Positions 62,741 to 64,000 of a stretch of DNA of 64,000 nucleotides are shown here, one piece after another. This stretch comes from Albidovulum sp. Lineage in GTDB: Bacteria; Pseudomonadota; Alphaproteobacteria; Rhodobacterales; Rhodobacteraceae. How positions within the stretch are numbered: the first letter of the stretch is position 1; every line of letters starts with the position of its first letter. Made by a program: the position numbers and the translations under genes. The notes under the pieces are model-generated. The model was given only the letters and a program-made list of their open reading frames with translations, ran no database searches and was not told the DNA's origin. The stretch is from assembly GCA_028823855.1 (NCBI GenBank), contig JAPPFL010000071.1, positions 124,001 to 188,000 on the forward strand. Reading direction: 5' to 3'.

Positions 62741-64000
62741 TCAACCGGGGGCGGAATCACTCTCTTGGCGCATCCAAAACTCTTCTTCGATTCGGGGCAG
62801 CGCGGGGATGTTTAGTATGGCGTCGCTGAGCTTCTCTGCGATCATGATTGTCGGGCCATTGGTGTTCCCGTTGGTAACTACCGGCATAATCGAAGCGTCG
62901 ACGATACGCAGGCCCGACATTCCATGCACCTTTCCCGACGCATCCACGACAGCGCCTTGGTCCGTGTCGGAACCCATTCGCGCAGTACCCGACAAATGCC
63001 ATTGCGATACCGTGGCGGCGTTGAGGCACCTGTCTAGATCGTCGTTCGATTGCACATGGCTTCCCGGGAAAATTTCGCGGCCGCAAAGACCGTTAAATGC
63101 CGGTTGACCGACCAATTCACGCACGATCCGAATTCCCTTGTGGAACTTGTCGCGGTCTCGTTCATCCTGCAAATAATTCGCTAGGATTCGCGGCGGCGAA
63201 GCTGGGTTCGCATCGCGCAACTCTATTTTTCCGCGGCTATGGGCGCGCATTAGCCCCACATGGATTTGGAAGGCATGTTCGGGGATCGGCTCCCAAGTCT
63301 TGTCGTCCACGGCAATCGGCGTGATCGTAAACTGTAAATCCGGGTAGTTCACATCGGGGCCGGACCTGACGCAGCCTACTGTATCAAAATGGTTCGACGC
63401 GCAGACGCCTTTGCGCGACACAAGCCATTTCAATCCTTCGACTACACTTGCAATTGGCTTGGTTTTCGGCCAAATCGAAACCGGCTTTAAGCATTTGTAC
63501 TTTAAAACAAAGTCAGGGTGGTCGTTCAGATTCTGCCCAACGCCCGGCAGGTCGGCAACGACATCGATTCCCAGGGACTGCAGCTGTTCTCCGGGGCCGA
63601 TCCCAGAAAGCATGAGAAGTTGGGGGGTGCCGACGGCGCCAGCCGAAATTATGACCTCCTTGTCGGCCGATACAGAGACATTCCTTTCGAGATTGTCCAA
63701 ATATTCGATGCCCTTCGCTTTCCGGTCTTCCACCAGAATGCGATGGACGTGGCATCCAGTGACAATTTTCAAATTGGGTCTGCTTCGCGCGGGGTCGAGA
63801 TAGCCTCTCGCTGCGCTCCAACGCTCGCCATTCGAAACCGTGCTGTCCAGTACGCCGAATCCTTCCTGGCGATACCCGCAAATGTCATCCGTTACGGGGT
63901 AGCCGGCTTCGGCGCCGGCATTCACGAAGGCAAGCGCTATTGGATCTCTCGGTTCGGGCCGGTGCACCTTCAGCGGACCTTCGTCGCCGCGAAATTCGTC
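62741..64000 (-). CDS. GMC-family oxidoreductase (choline dehydrogenase-like), 5' end missing
   Basis: 420 codons of a GMC enzyme; the N-terminal FAD motif lies beyond the right edge. Visible: EVIISAGAVGTPQLLMLSGIGP (second GMC signature), DLPGVGQNLNDHPD, and the catalytic His and Asn in QWHLSGTARMG and VTNGNTNGPTIMIAE. Choline dehydrogenase and alcohol dehydrogenases AlkJ share this pattern. It is on the same strand as, and upstream of, the GcvT-like and DAO genes, so an oxidation route for choline-like compounds or alcohols is possible. Confidence 0.9.
   Translation of the reverse strand, partial: DEFRGDEGPLKVHRPEPRDPIALAFVNAGAEAGYPVTDDICGYRQEGFGVLDSTVSNGERWSAARGYLDPARSRPNLKIVTGCHVHRILVEDRKAKGIEYLDNLERNVSVSADKEVIISAGAVGTPQLLMLSGIGPGEQLQSLGIDVVADLPGVGQNLNDHPDFVLKYKCLKPVSIWPKTKPIASVVEGLKWLVSRKGVCASNHFDTVGCVRSGPDVNYPDLQFTITPIAVDDKTWEPIPEHAFQIHVGLMRAHSRGKIELRDANPASPPRILANYLQDERDRDKFHKGIRIVRELVGQPAFNGLCGREIFPGSHVQSNDDLDRCLNAATVSQWHLSGTARMGSDTDQGAVVDASGKVHGMSGLRIVDASIMPVVTNGNTNGPTIMIAEKLSDAILNIPALPRIEEEFWMRQESDSAPG

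Noticed and set aside
1-64000. CRISPR arrays, rRNA, tRNA and complete insertion sequences
   Set aside because: No regularly spaced repeats, conserved RNA motifs, transposase genes with terminal repeats or target duplications were found.

Overview
The window is a 64 kb chromosomal-type segment from an alphaproteobacterium. The gene repertoire supports this: BKACE, ABC sugar importers with paired ATPases, a GMC/GcvT/DAO cluster and Rhodobacterales-like small proteins. A 57-residue membrane protein at 40223-40396 resembles one common in Rhodobacteraceae, so that family is my best but uncertain guess. GC looks moderate. The region mixes long intact catabolic operons with gene relics and long gene-poor gaps, which suggests ongoing gene loss.

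Layout. 1-2.4 kb: the start of a flavin aromatic monooxygenase (cut by the left edge), a gap with no clear gene, and a BKACE enzyme. 2.5-13.1 kb (minus strand): a two-ATPase ABC importer followed by dhaK, then dhaL, dhaM, an HPr, an enzyme I and a small HTH protein. Here the PTS chain that is fused in E. coli DhaM is split into three genes. Two near-identical promoters with the same 17-bp spacer precede the solute-binding gene and the dhaL half. 13.3-16.3 kb: an SDR, a Cu/Zn superoxide dismutase and a DsbC/DsbG-like protein with one active-site cysteine.

16.8-27.0 kb (plus strand): a 10 kb operon with an ABC importer, a DapA-family lyase, a GMC oxidoreductase, a GntR/FadR regulator, an APH-fold kinase and an enolase paralogue with changed active-site residues. 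It reads as a complete catabolic module for an unidentified compound and is the best candidate for an undescribed pathway. 27.3-36.1 kb: a DotA/TraY-like membrane protein, an unknown 460-residue protein and a 1657-residue Strawberry-notch-type helicase, which together look like a piece of a type IVB conjugative element. 36.2-40.4 kb: sugar-acid dehydrogenases with two decayed genes (alpha/beta hydrolase and FAH family) and the small membrane protein. 41.1-42.6 kb: a proteasome-like gene broken by two in-frame TAG codons, coupled to a 58-residue protein.

43.2-49.1 kb (plus): a nitrilase-family amidase with a peptide-type ABC importer. 50.1-52.2 kb: an Agl23-like membrane glycosyltransferase-fold protein. 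52.7-64.0 kb (minus): a second two-ATPase ABC importer, preceded by a DAO-type oxidase, a GcvT-family protein and a GMC dehydrogenase cut by the right edge. The three sugar/polyol-type importer operons each carry strong GC-rich hairpins directly after the solute-binding gene. No tRNA, rRNA, CRISPR array or intact insertion sequence was seen.
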